From: an uncultured Flavobacteriales bacterium
GTDB lineage: Bacteria > Bacteroidota > Bacteroidia > Flavobacteriales_D > Sanyastnellaceae
Direction of reading: 5' to 3'
Length of the DNA: 64,000 nt
Assembly: GCA_938085105.1 (NCBI GenBank)
Contig: CALKGK010000018.1
Span: 18,874-82,873 of the forward strand
In this document: in pieces, positions 27,621-36,329 of the stretch
Numbering within the stretch: the first letter of the stretch is position 1
How the letters are laid out: every line of letters begins with the position of its first letter
Notes under the pieces: model-generated
What the model saw: only the letters and a program-made list of their open reading frames with translations
What the model was told of the DNA's origin: nothing
Database searches by the model: none
Translations under genes and position numbers: made by a program

Positions 27621-28943
27621 CTACCGAAACACCGAAAAACGCTCACTATCCAACCTCAGCATGATGAAAATCAGCAGGGTGAAACCCAGTAAGGAAGAAC
27701 CCCCATACGAGAAAAAGGGTAAGGGAATTCCGATCACTGGCGCCAAGCCAATAACCATCCCAATGTTGATCAATACGTGCATGAAGAGAATACTCGCCAC
27801 GCAATAGCCATAAACACGAGAGAATTGGGATCGCTGTCGTTCTGCAAGGAAGAGCAGCCGCAGGATGAGGGTGGCAAAGAGGAGCAGCACAAAAACACTC
27901 CCAATAAAGCCCCATTCTTCTCCAATGGTACAGAAAATAAAGTCGGTGTTCTGTTCGGGCACAAAATTGTAGCGGGTCATGGGGCCTTCAAGTACGCCCT
28001 TGCCACGCCAACCACCGCTTCCAATGGCTGCTTTGGCATGACGAATGTTGTAATCCGCATCGGGATTGTTCACTTCAAGACCAAAGAGGATGTAAATACG
28101 TTCTTTTTGGTGGGGTTTGAGGATTTGCTCAATTCCAGTATAAACACCACCAGAAAAGATGAGTGCTCCGAACAGCGATGCCAAGACAATGAGGTTGGTG
28201 CGCTTTCTGTTTCGAGGAAGGACAAGGAGTTTCACCCCTAAAAAACCCAAGGCCGCCAGTGCTAAAATTCCAAGACCCACATAAAAGATTCCGCTTTGCT
28301 CCCCAAACCAAGGATACTCCACTACATTGGCTCCCATGATGATGCTCACCACGCCAAGAATGAGGGAGGCAAAACCGATGATGAGGATGTTCCCCGATAG
28401 CCCTTCGCGATACATGGCAAAGATGAAGCCCAAGAAAACCAATACTGTACCAGCATCCGGTTGAAGGAGAATAAGTCCGGCAGGGATGGCCACGATGCCA
28501 AATACTTGGAGTCGGTTCGTGAACGACTTGAATTTCACACCGGAGGTATTGATGAAATAAGCCAAAAACAGTCCTGTGGCCATTTTTGCAAACTCCGAGG
28601 GTTGAATGGCAAAGCTGCCAATAGCAAACCACGATCGCGCTCCCCCCACTTTTTTGCCAATCAAAAGTACAAGTACGAGCATGACGGTGACCGAGAGGTA
28701 GATGATGGGGGAGAAGCGATTGAAAAACTCCCCTTCAATGTTGAGGGTAAAGAGGGCTACAAGAGCGCAGATTCCCATCCAAAGGAGTTGTTTTCCGTAA
28801 GGCATTCCCATGTCCCAAATTTCGGGGTGGGCTTCACTAAATGAGGCACTATAAATAGCAATCCATCCGCAAATCACCAAAGCGGCATAGATCCCTATAC
28901 TGAGCCAATCGATATTCTTCCGTATGTCACGTCCTCTCTGCAT
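27621..28943 (-). CDS. rodA: rod shape-determining peptidoglycan glycosyltransferase RodA
   Basis: SEDS-family polymerase that extends glycan strands together with PBP2 in the elongasome. The product has 440 residues and about 10-11 membrane segments. Conserved stretches are SFAIQPSEFAKMATGLFLAYF, LLQPDAGTVLVFLGF, the large periplasmic loop (YNIRHAKAAIGSGGWRGKG, FVPEQNTDFIFCTIGEEWGFIG) and the C-terminal PLPFFSYGGSSLLGFTLLIFIM. It is slightly longer than typical because of an extra membrane/loop segment in the middle (about residues 200-270, including KLLVLPRNRKRTNLIVLASLF). Its ATG abuts the mrdA stop with no gap; last gene of the mreBCD operon. Confidence 0.95.
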   Translation of the reverse strand: MQRGRDIRKNIDWLSIGIYAALVICGWIAIYSASFSEAHPEIWDMGMPYGKQLLWMGICALVALFTLNIEGEFFNRFSPIIYLSVTVMLVLVLLIGKKVGGARSWFAIGSFAIQPSEFAKMATGLFLAYFINTSGVKFKSFTNRLQVFGIVAIPAGLILLQPDAGTVLVFLGFIFAMYREGLSGNILIIGFASLILGVVSIIMGANVVEYPWFGEQSGIFYVGLGILALAALGFLGVKLLVLPRNRKRTNLIVLASLFGALIFSGGVYTGIEQILKPHQKERIYILFGLEVNNPDADYNIRHAKAAIGSGGWRGKGVLEGPMTRYNFVPEQNTDFIFCTIGEEWGFIGSVFVLLLFATLILRLLFLAERQRSQFSRVYGYCVASILFMHVLINIGMVIGLAPVIGIPLPFFSYGGSSLLGFTLLIFIMLRLDSERFSVFR

Positions 28944-30755
28944 TTAGTCGAAAAAATGTTGGTCAATGATTCTTTGCTCTTTGCGCGGATCACTGATGGA
29001 GTCATTGATGTACTGCTCAATCATCAAACTCGCGATGGGTGCTGCCCAGGTTCCACCAAAGCCCGCGTTCTCAACATAAACGGAGATGGCAATCTGAGGG
29101 TTTTCTTTTGGAGCAAATGCCATAAAAACGGAGTGGTCGGGCAATGGGTCGTTCTGTACGGTCCCCGTTTTACCACAAACAGTGATTCCCGGAGTTCTTG
29201 CTCGTCTTGCAGTTCCTCCATCTTGTTCTACCACCTTTTGCATGGCATTCACCACCGTTTCAAAGTAATCAGGATCAATGTTGGTTTGAAGTGGCGTTCT
29301 GAAGCGCTCCAACTTTCCTTGTCCGCCAATGTCTTTGACGGTGTGCGGAGGGTAGTAATAACCCCGATTTGCAATGATGGCTCCGAGGTTGGCCATTTGT
29401 AGCGGATTCACCAAAAGTTCTCCTTCTCCAATACTGATGGAATAAATGGTGCTGAAGGCCCAACGCTCTTCTCCATAGATCTTGTCATAGTATTTTTTCC
29501 CCGGCACATTCCCACGATTCACTCCAGGAACGTCCGTATCCAAGGCAGTTCCAAACCCAAAACTTTCGATGCGTTCTTTCCAATGACTCATCCCAATGGC
29601 AGCATCTTCAAAGCGGTCTTTTTTGATGTTGGCCTCCACCATTCGCTGCATTACACCGCGAAAATAAGGATTACAAGAGTGGATGATGGCTCCTTCGAGG
29701 TCGTCGTAGGTGTGCGGACCATGACAACCAATGAGGTTTCGATTGCAAGCAATTCTAGTTTGAGGGGTGATTTTATCTTCGTCCAGTGCAATCAGGGCTT
29801 GCACCATTTTGAAGATGGATCCCGGGCGGTAGGTTCCTTTGATGGCCCGATTGTACAGCGGAAGGAGGGAGTCGTTTTGAAGCAGGCCGTAGTTGCTTCC
29901 ACGGTCCCTTCCAACCAGAAGGTTGGGATCATAAGTAGGGCTTGAAACCATGGCTAAAATTTCACCCGTCGCTGGTTCAATGGCAACGATGCTTCCCTTT
30001 TTGTGTTGCATGAGGTATTCCCCGTAGGCTTGTAAATCGCTATCAATGGTGGAAACGAGGTTCTGACCACTTATGGCGAGGGTGTCGAAGTCTCCTTCAT
30101 TAAAGCTTTCTTGTGGCCGACCCATAGGGTCAATCACCATAAAACGAACGCCTTTTTGTCCGCGTAGGTAGTCTTCATAGGCCATCTCAATGCCGCCTTT
30201 CCCGATGTAATCTCCAGGACGGTAGTAGGGATCTCGGTCAATGTCTCGTTGAACCACTTCACCAATATCACCCAGTAACAATGCACCAATGCCTCGTTTG
30301 TAGTTTCTTACGGTTCTTGGCTGACCATAAAAACCGGGGTATTTATACAACTGCTCAGCGATGGGGGCAAAGTCTTCTGGGCGAATTTGTTTGATGAATA
30401 CTTGCTCTTTGTTGGAGGCCCAGCCTCGCGATTTTCTCATTTTTGCGAGCCGTTCGTCAAACTCGTCTTTACTGATTTTCAAGAGGGCACAAAAGCGGAG
30501 TGTATCGAGGTCTTTCACTTCTCGAGGAAGCATCATGAGGTCGTAAATGGCTTGATTTGCAACCAAAAGTTCTCCTTTCCGATCGTAAATCAGTCCGCGA
30601 GGCGGATAGATTTTTGTCGAGCGTTCGGTGAGGTTTGCGGCTTTTCTGCTCCAATAATCATCGCTGATCTGCAAGGTGAAAAGACGAACAATAAAGGCCA
30701 AAATGATGAAGACCACAATGCCAATAACCACAAATTTTCGGTTCCCGAGGTTCAT
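28944..30755 (-). CDS. mrdA: penicillin-binding protein 2
   Basis: Class B transpeptidase that cross-links peptidoglycan during elongation as the partner of RodA. The product has 603 residues: one N-terminal membrane anchor (FVVIGIVVFIILAFIVRLFTL), the pedestal/dimerisation domain starting at PPRGLIYDRKGELLVANQA, and a C-terminal transpeptidase domain with SxxK at S313-K316 (PGSIFK), SxN at S360-N362 (SCN) and KTG at 529-531 (CGKTGTV). All catalytic motifs are intact. It overlaps mreD by four bases upstream and abuts rodA downstream. Confidence 0.96.
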   Translation of the reverse strand: MNLGNRKFVVIGIVVFIILAFIVRLFTLQISDDYWSRKAANLTERSTKIYPPRGLIYDRKGELLVANQAIYDLMMLPREVKDLDTLRFCALLKISKDEFDERLAKMRKSRGWASNKEQVFIKQIRPEDFAPIAEQLYKYPGFYGQPRTVRNYKRGIGALLLGDIGEVVQRDIDRDPYYRPGDYIGKGGIEMAYEDYLRGQKGVRFMVIDPMGRPQESFNEGDFDTLAISGQNLVSTIDSDLQAYGEYLMQHKKGSIVAIEPATGEILAMVSSPTYDPNLLVGRDRGSNYGLLQNDSLLPLYNRAIKGTYRPGSIFKMVQALIALDEDKITPQTRIACNRNLIGCHGPHTYDDLEGAIIHSCNPYFRGVMQRMVEANIKKDRFEDAAIGMSHWKERIESFGFGTALDTDVPGVNRGNVPGKKYYDKIYGEERWAFSTIYSISIGEGELLVNPLQMANLGAIIANRGYYYPPHTVKDIGGQGKLERFRTPLQTNIDPDYFETVVNAMQKVVEQDGGTARRARTPGITVCGKTGTVQNDPLPDHSVFMAFAPKENPQIAISVYVENAGFGGTWAAPIASLMIEQYINDSISDPRKEQRIIDQHFFD

Positions 30756-31279
30756 GAGGTCTTGCGTTGATCAGGACTAAAAATGAGGTACTGCCCAAGC
30801 ACCATCAAGAAAACGGTAGCAAGTGTGCTGAAGAAAACTTTGGTGAGGGTGTGTCCGAAAAAATCAAAAGAAAAGGCTTCCACAAAGAAGAGTGCAGAGT
30901 GATGAATGAAGGTAGCCAATGCAGCGAAGGTGAGGTACCAGCTGAATCCCAAATGTTGAATACTGGGGTTTTGTCCAAATTCATAACCTTCACGTGGGGC
31001 GAGGATTCTCAAAAGCGCGGGCTGAACAAAAGCAAGCAATACACAGGCCGAGGTGTGCATACCGAGCGTATTCGTGAATGCGTCAACACTCATCCCCACT
31101 ACAAAACCGATGAATAACAAAAGCAAGCGGGGTGTTTCGAGCGGAAGCATCAAGAGCGCAAAGATGTATACCGATGGCAAAACCATTCCTTGGAAAAGGT
31201 CCAAACGGTTCACTACCAAACCTTGCAGCAAGATGAAGAAGAGTATTCTGATGATATTTCGGAAAATGGGATTGATCAT
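30752..31279 (-). CDS. mreD: rod shape-determining protein MreD
   Basis: Small inner-membrane elongasome subunit of 175 residues, with about five membrane segments (IIRILFFILLQGLVVNRLDLF, VYIFALLMLPLETPRLLLLF, TSACVLLAFVQPALLRIL, LTFAALATFIHHSALFFVEA, LATVFLMVLGQYLIF). MreD sequences diverge strongly, so the call rests on topology and on position between mreC and mrdA, with four-base ATGA overlaps on both sides that indicate coupled translation. Confidence 0.88.
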   Translation of the reverse strand: MINPIFRNIIRILFFILLQGLVVNRLDLFQGMVLPSVYIFALLMLPLETPRLLLLFIGFVVGMSVDAFTNTLGMHTSACVLLAFVQPALLRILAPREGYEFGQNPSIQHLGFSWYLTFAALATFIHHSALFFVEAFSFDFFGHTLTKVFFSTLATVFLMVLGQYLIFSPDQRKTS

Positions 31280-32103
31280 GGCTGCTCTACGTTTTCCAAG
31301 TTCAGCTGTTCTTCCTTCATCAGATTACTCACTACTTTGACATAGCTCAATTTATAGAAATCGGTTTTCAAGAGTAGGCGAATGTTGTAAAAGTTCTCCC
31401 CTTCTGGAGCATCTATTTCAGCAATGGTTCCCACTAACAGCCCTTCTGGAAAGAAGCTCGAAAAGCCGGTGGTAATAACGCTATCACCAATTTGAACATT
31501 GGCGTGCTTCGGGATTTCCAAGATTTGAGCGTAACGCGGGTCTTTGTCTTTCCAAGCCAGCATTCCAAAATCGTTTCCTTTTTTCAACTTGATACTGGCA
31601 GTGAAATTCGGGTTGATGATAGGCATCACCGAACTGAAATGCTTGCTCACATCTTTGATGATTCCAACCATGGCGCCATTGGCAACAACTCCCATTTCGG
31701 GTTTCACACCGGTGACGCTTCCCTTGTTGAGGGTGATGAAATTGTTTCGGGTGTTGACGGAGTTATTGATGACTTTGGCCGGAAGGTATTCGTAGCGCTG
31801 AACGAAGAGGGTATCGTTCACCACGATGGTTCCGTTTTCCAGGTCCATGAAGTTCTCCAGCTGCTTCGATTTGAGTTGCGCGTTCTCTGCCGACAGCTCA
31901 TCATTGAAATCGCTAAGCTTCAGGTAGTCAGAAAAAGCAGCACGTTTTTCATACAAGGAACCAATCAAGTGGTTGCTCGTATTGATGAAAACGCTTTCTT
32001 GGTAGTTGTTGTTTTTGACAAGAAGGGCGAAGGCAATCAATTGCAGGGCGAGGAACACCAAAAAAATATGGTACCGGTAAATCAGTCTTCCGATGTTTCT
32101 CAT
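31276..32103 (-). CDS. mreC: rod shape-determining protein MreC
   Basis: Periplasmic scaffold that links MreB and the PBP2-RodA synthase. The product has 275 residues: a short cytoplasmic tail, one membrane anchor (YHIFLVFLALQLIAFALLV), a coiled-coil stretch (about 60-90, LSDFNDELSAENAQLKSKQ), then the two beta-barrel domains with FITLNKGSVTGVKPEMGVV, GMVGI-type strands and ITTGFSSFFPEGLLVGTI. It lies 30 bases downstream of mreB and overlaps mreD by four bases. Confidence 0.94.
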   Translation of the reverse strand: MRNIGRLIYRYHIFLVFLALQLIAFALLVKNNNYQESVFINTSNHLIGSLYEKRAAFSDYLKLSDFNDELSAENAQLKSKQLENFMDLENGTIVVNDTLFVQRYEYLPAKVINNSVNTRNNFITLNKGSVTGVKPEMGVVANGAMVGIIKDVSKHFSSVMPIINPNFTASIKLKKGNDFGMLAWKDKDPRYAQILEIPKHANVQIGDSVITTGFSSFFPEGLLVGTIAEIDAPEGENFYNIRLLLKTDFYKLSYVKVVSNLMKEEQLNLENVEQP

Positions 32104-32133
32104 TGCATTTTTCTCCTCGTGGTCGTTAGTGCA

Positions 32134-33159
32134 CTATTCGCGCATTAAGAATTGGAATTTATCAATGTTTTTCAAAGCGATGGAGGTCCCTTTCGCAACC
32201 GCGCGCAAAGGGTCATCGGCTACGTGAACAGGCAATTTTGTTTTGAGTGAAATCCGCTTGTCCAAGCCGCGCAACAACGCACCACCACCAGCAAGGTAGA
32301 TTCCTGTTTTGTAAATGTCGGCAGACAATTCAGGAGGTGTGTTTTCGAGTGCGCTGAGGATGGCCTCTTCAATTTTGGAAATGGATTTGTCCAAAGCATG
32401 CGCAATTTCTGTCGAACTCACATGAATTTCTTTCGGAATACCGGTCATCAAATCTCGTCCGCGAACGGCAAAATCTTCGGGAGCATTTTCAAGATCGGGA
32501 AGGGCCGCTCCTACTTCGATTTTAATTTGCTCAGCCGTACGTTCTCCAATGAGGATGTTGTGTTGGCGACGCATGTATTCTTCAATATCTTGAGTGAATT
32601 CGTCACCCGCAACGCGGATATTCTTATCGGTCACAATTCCACCAAGTGCGATAACGGCAATTTCAGAAGTACCACCACCGATATCGATGATCATGTTACC
32701 CATGGGCTCTTCTACATCAATGCCAATACCAATGGCAGCGGCCATCGGTTCGTGGATGAGGTAAACTTCCTTTGCACCAGCGTGTTCTGCAGAATCTTTT
32801 ACCGCTCGTTTTTCAACTTCGGTAATGCCTGAGGGAATACAGATTACCATTCTTAGGGAAGGGGCAAACCAATTTTTGCCTTTGTTAATCATTTTGATCA
32901 TCCCTTTGATCATGTCTTCAGCGGCGTGGAAATCGGCAATTACACCGTCTTTGAGCGGACGAATGGTCTTGATGTTTTCATGGGTTTTACCATGCATTTG
33001 TTGAGCCAACCTTCCAATGGCAACGGTTTTATTGGTTGCTCGATCTTTCGCTACGATCGACGGTTCATCCACCACTACTTTATCGTTGTAATAGATAATG
33101 GTGTTTGCAGTACCGAGGTCGATAGCGATCTCTTGCATGAAGAAATTAAATAGCCCCAT
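32134..33159 (-). CDS. mreB: rod shape-determining protein MreB (bacterial actin)
   Basis: Actin-like ATPase forming membrane-bound filaments that orient cell-wall synthesis. The product has 341 residues. The phosphate-1 motif is IDLGTANTIIY, phosphate-2 is NMIIDIGGGTSEIAVI, the adenosine motif is GIYLAGGGALLRGLD, and RPLKDGVIADF and CIPSGITEVEKRAVKDSA are typical. The N-terminus MGLFNFFMQEIAIDLG could provide the amphipathic membrane helix. First gene of the mreB-mreC-mreD-mrdA-rodA operon; purH lies 101 bases upstream on the same strand, a linkage commonly seen in Bacteroidota. Confidence 0.97.
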   Translation of the reverse strand: MGLFNFFMQEIAIDLGTANTIIYYNDKVVVDEPSIVAKDRATNKTVAIGRLAQQMHGKTHENIKTIRPLKDGVIADFHAAEDMIKGMIKMINKGKNWFAPSLRMVICIPSGITEVEKRAVKDSAEHAGAKEVYLIHEPMAAAIGIGIDVEEPMGNMIIDIGGGTSEIAVIALGGIVTDKNIRVAGDEFTQDIEEYMRRQHNILIGERTAEQIKIEVGAALPDLENAPEDFAVRGRDLMTGIPKEIHVSSTEIAHALDKSISKIEEAILSALENTPPELSADIYKTGIYLAGGGALLRGLDKRISLKTKLPVHVADDPLRAVAKGTSIALKNIDKFQFLMRE

Positions 33160-33197
33160 GGTGTTTTTTCAATGTGTGTTCTGATTCCCTTTCTTTA

Positions 33198-33205
33198 CAA
33201 ATATA
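33198..33205 (-). promoter_or_regulatory. candidate -7 element of the mreB operon
   Basis: TATATTTG on the minus strand matches TAnnTTTG and lies 38 bases before the mreB ATG in the purH-mreB gap. No obvious TTG -33 box. Confidence 0.45.
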
Positions 33206-33260
33206 ACTAATGCTTCGACTTAAGCCGCTTTCGTAATTATTTGCTGTTGCTTTTCTTTTA

Positions 33261-34790
33261 TTAGTGCTTGAAGTGCCTGTTTCCGGTAAAGAACATGGCT
33301 ACTCCATTTTCATTGCAATAATCGATCGAAAGCTGGTCTTTGATGGAGCCTCCCGGTTGAATAACAAACTTCACTCCTTCCAAATTGGCCAATTCCACAC
33401 AGTCGGGAAATGGGAAGAAGGCGTCGCTGGCCATCACAGCCCCGTTCAAATCAAATCCGAATGCTTTGGCTTTCACAATGGCTTGCTTCAAGGCGTCTAC
33501 ACGAGAGGTCTGACCTGTGCCACTGGCCAAAAGCTGATTGTTTTTAGCAAAAACGATGGTGTTGGACTTGGTGTGCTTCACCAATTTGTTAGCAAATTCA
33601 AGGTCGCTCAAAACGGCATCTGACGCTCCGACTTTGGTGACTTGTTTGAAGTCTTTGGCTTGATCAGAAATCATGTCGCGATCCTGCATCAACACGCCAT
33701 TCAAAATGGTTCGGAACTGCTTTTGTGGCAAATTCCAGTGTTTTTGAATGAGGATGACTCTGTTTTTCTTGCTTTGAAGCAATTCGAGTGCCCCGGCTTC
33801 ATATCCCGGAGCAATCACCACCTCGCAGAACAGGGTGTTGATTTCTTCCGCTGTGGCCAAGTCGATGTTCTTGTTGCTAATCAACACACCTCCAAAAGCA
33901 GAAACGGGATCACCAGCGAGGGCATCTTTGTAAGCCTCTACCAAGCTTGATCTGCTCGATAGTCCGCAAGCGTTATTATGCTTGAGAATGGCGAAGGTGG
34001 GCATGTCGTCTTTGAACTCGTTCATCAAATGAACTGCCGCGTCAACATCCAAAAGGTTGTTGTAGCTCAGTGCTTTGCCATGGAGTTGGTCAAACATTCC
34101 TCCCAAATCGCCAAAGAAGAATCCCTGTTGGTGTGGGTTTTCTCCATAGCGCAAGGCTTCTCCTTGTGGGTAGCTTTCCTTCAACACCATTTGCTCACCA
34201 TTCGCAAAATACTTGAAAATCATGGTGTCGTAGTGAGAAGAAATCTGAAAGGCTTCTGTTGCAAAATACTTTCGGTCTTCCAGAGAGGTGTGTCCATCTT
34301 GCTCGTTCAAAATGTTCATCAAACGACCATATTGCGCCATGCTCGGCACGATGGTCACGTCTTTGAAGTTCTTGGCTGCTGCACGAATCAGAGAGATCCC
34401 ACCGATATCGATTTTTTCAATAATGTCTTCATGCGCTGCTCCGCTGGCTACGGTATCTTCGAAGGGATAGAGGTCCACAATCACCAAATCCAATTCCGGA
34501 ATGGCGTATTCTTCCAATTGTTGAAGGTCGCTTTCTAAGCCTCTTCGGCCCAAAATCCCCCCAAAAACTTTCGGGTGAAGGGTTTTCACTCTTCCGCCCA
34601 AAATAGAGGGGTAAGAGGTGAGTTCTTCAACGGGTACGACTTCAACTCCACGTTCTTCAATAAAAGATTGAGTTCCGCCTGTGGAATAGATCGTTACTCC
34701 CAGTGCTTTAAGTTTTTCAACAATTGGACCTAGTCCGTCTTTGTGGAACACAGAAATTAGTGCGCTTTTGATGGGTTTCCCGCCGCTCAT
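33261..34790 (-). CDS. purH: bifunctional AICAR transformylase / IMP cyclohydrolase
   Basis: Catalyses the last two steps of IMP synthesis. The product has 509 residues from ATG 34790 (MSGGKPIKSALISVFHKDG). The N-terminal IMP cyclohydrolase (MGS-like) domain has STGGTQSFIEERG, GGRVKTLHPKVFGGILGRR and IVDLYPFEDTVASG. The C-terminal transformylase domain has LRYGENPHQQGFFFGD, KHNNACGLSSRSSLVEAY, SAFGGVLISNKNIDLATAEE and the end VIQPGGSIKDQLSIDYCNENGV. The frame is open 15 codons further upstream, but those residues do not fit the family. It is upstream of and codirectional with mreB. Confidence 0.96.
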   Translation of the reverse strand: MSGGKPIKSALISVFHKDGLGPIVEKLKALGVTIYSTGGTQSFIEERGVEVVPVEELTSYPSILGGRVKTLHPKVFGGILGRRGLESDLQQLEEYAIPELDLVIVDLYPFEDTVASGAAHEDIIEKIDIGGISLIRAAAKNFKDVTIVPSMAQYGRLMNILNEQDGHTSLEDRKYFATEAFQISSHYDTMIFKYFANGEQMVLKESYPQGEALRYGENPHQQGFFFGDLGGMFDQLHGKALSYNNLLDVDAAVHLMNEFKDDMPTFAILKHNNACGLSSRSSLVEAYKDALAGDPVSAFGGVLISNKNIDLATAEEINTLFCEVVIAPGYEAGALELLQSKKNRVILIQKHWNLPQKQFRTILNGVLMQDRDMISDQAKDFKQVTKVGASDAVLSDLEFANKLVKHTKSNTIVFAKNNQLLASGTGQTSRVDALKQAIVKAKAFGFDLNGAVMASDAFFPFPDCVELANLEGVKFVIQPGGSIKDQLSIDYCNENGVAMFFTGNRHFKH

Positions 34791-34811
34791 AATGAAAGAT
34801 TTTGCAAAGGG

Positions 34812-34819
34812 CAAAAGTA
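34812..34819 (-). promoter_or_regulatory. candidate -7 element of purH
   Basis: TACTTTTG on the minus strand fits TAnnTTTG and ends 22 bases before the purH ATG. A -33 TTG at the usual distance is not seen. Confidence 0.35.
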
Positions 34820-34994
34820 ATGTTTCTATGCCCATTTACCTACCTCAGGGGGTAAGGCATTGGGGAAATGTTAATAAGTGATGGGGAATGGTGGATTACC
34901 TTTCTCGGGCTGATGACCTCACTTTTCATGAACTGAACGTTTTTTAACGGCTTCACCCTGCCCAAAATCGGGGCAACTTCGTACTTTCGACCCG

Positions 34995-36251
34995 ATGATT
35001 TACCTCCGCCTCTTACGAGAAAGTTTTCTTTTTGCTTGGCAAGCGATTACAAACAATAAACTCCGCACACTGCTCTCGCTGCTTGGGGTGATGGTGGGGA
35101 TTTTCGTGATTTCTTCCGTTTTCACGATGGTGGACACGATGGAGAGCAACCTCAAAGATTCCTTCAACATGTTGTCTGACGATGTGCTTTTCGTGCAGAA
35201 AATGCCTTGGGGACCCGAAGATGGAGAAACCTATGAGTGGTGGAAGTATTTTCAAAGACGTCAACCGAAATTGAAAGATACTCAAGCACTTCGTCAGCGT
35301 TTGACTTTGGCCGATGCGGTGAGTTTTCAGTCGGGAATCATGGCCACCATCGAATACCGAAACAGCAGTGCAGAGAACATGCAAATGGCCGCTGTGAGCT
35401 ACGAGTATCCGAGATGTGTTCAAATCGACATCGAAGAGGGGCGGTTTTTTACAGAAGGTGAAGCCCAGGCGGGAAGAGCAGTGGCGATTATTGGTGCTGA
35501 TATCAAAACCCAGCTTTTTGGAGAAGAAGATCCCATTGGGAAATCAATCAAAATCAAAGGGCGAAAGCTGGAGGTGATTGGGGTCTTCAAAAAGGCGGGA
35601 GTGAGCATTGTTTCGGATGGGTTTGACCAAATGGCAATGACCAACGCAAATTTTGGCTCGCGATTGATCAACTACAATAAATCAGATTGCTCTTTGGTGG
35701 TGAAGGCCAAAGAAGGTGTGGATGTGGATGCTTTGAAAGAGGAAATTATTCAGCACTATCGAACGATTCGCGGGGTGAAACCGAGTGAAGGGAATGATTT
35801 TGCCATCAACCGAGTGGAAATGATCACCAGCGTGATTGATGAGATTTTCGTTTATGTGGAGCAGGGCGGATGGTTTATTGGTTTGTTTGCCATCTTGGTG
35901 GGTTGCGTGAGCATTGCGAACATCATGTTTGTGTCGGTGAGAGAACGTACCCGCGTTATCGGTATTCAGAAAGCTTTGGGTGCCAAGGATATTTTTATCC
36001 TCGGTCAGTTCTTGTTCGAAGCAGTGGCCCTTTGTGTGTTCGGAGCCATCATGGCGTTTTTACTGGTGGTGGTGATGGTTGTGTGTGTGAACGCATTGTC
36101 TACCCGCCTGGATTGGGGGCTGGAGCTCGGGATTCATCTCAACCGTTTTTTCATTGCCATGCTGATTGCCGTGGTTTCGGGATTGGTGGCCGGAATTTTC
36201 CCCGCTTTGAAGGCCGCAAGAATGAGTCCGGTAGAGGCCATGCGCGGCTAG
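34995..36251 (+). CDS. MacB/FtsX-type ABC transporter permease
   Basis: Inner-membrane permease of 418 residues with the MacB layout: a first membrane segment (LLSLLGVMVGIFVISSVFTMV), a large periplasmic domain (about 45-270, MacB_PCD, with AVAIIGADIKTQLFGEEDPIG and GRKLEVIGVFKKAG), then an FtsX domain with three membrane segments (LFAILVGCVSIANIMFVSV, GAIMAFLLVVVMVVCVNAL, FIAMLIAVVSGLVAGIFPAL) and the closing motif KAARMSPVEAMRG. MacB-like systems work as mechanotransmitters with a separate or fused ATPase; none is adjacent here, so the ATPase must come from elsewhere. It stands alone between purH and the T9SS genes. Confidence 0.9.
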   Translation: MIYLRLLRESFLFAWQAITNNKLRTLLSLLGVMVGIFVISSVFTMVDTMESNLKDSFNMLSDDVLFVQKMPWGPEDGETYEWWKYFQRRQPKLKDTQALRQRLTLADAVSFQSGIMATIEYRNSSAENMQMAAVSYEYPRCVQIDIEEGRFFTEGEAQAGRAVAIIGADIKTQLFGEEDPIGKSIKIKGRKLEVIGVFKKAGVSIVSDGFDQMAMTNANFGSRLINYNKSDCSLVVKAKEGVDVDALKEEIIQHYRTIRGVKPSEGNDFAINRVEMITSVIDEIFVYVEQGGWFIGLFAILVGCVSIANIMFVSVRERTRVIGIQKALGAKDIFILGQFLFEAVALCVFGAIMAFLLVVVMVVCVNALSTRLDWGLELGIHLNRFFIAMLIAVVSGLVAGIFPALKAARMSPVEAMRG

Positions 36252-36329
36252 ACATTAAAAAAAAGGGTGCCAATTTTTGCTTTCGCATCCATCAACACCC
36301 TTCCGATCTCGCTTAGATCAATAACTCTT

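Noticed and set aside
34995..36251. Idea that the MacB-type permease exports the neighbouring T9SS proteins
   Set aside because: T9SS clients cross the inner membrane by Sec and the outer membrane by the Por system; adjacency alone is no evidence, and the genes are convergent.
36263..36302. Possible terminator pairing AAGGGTG with CACCCTT between the permease and the T9SS gene
   Set aside because: The loop of about 26 bases is long and the following T tract is weak; left out of the feature list.
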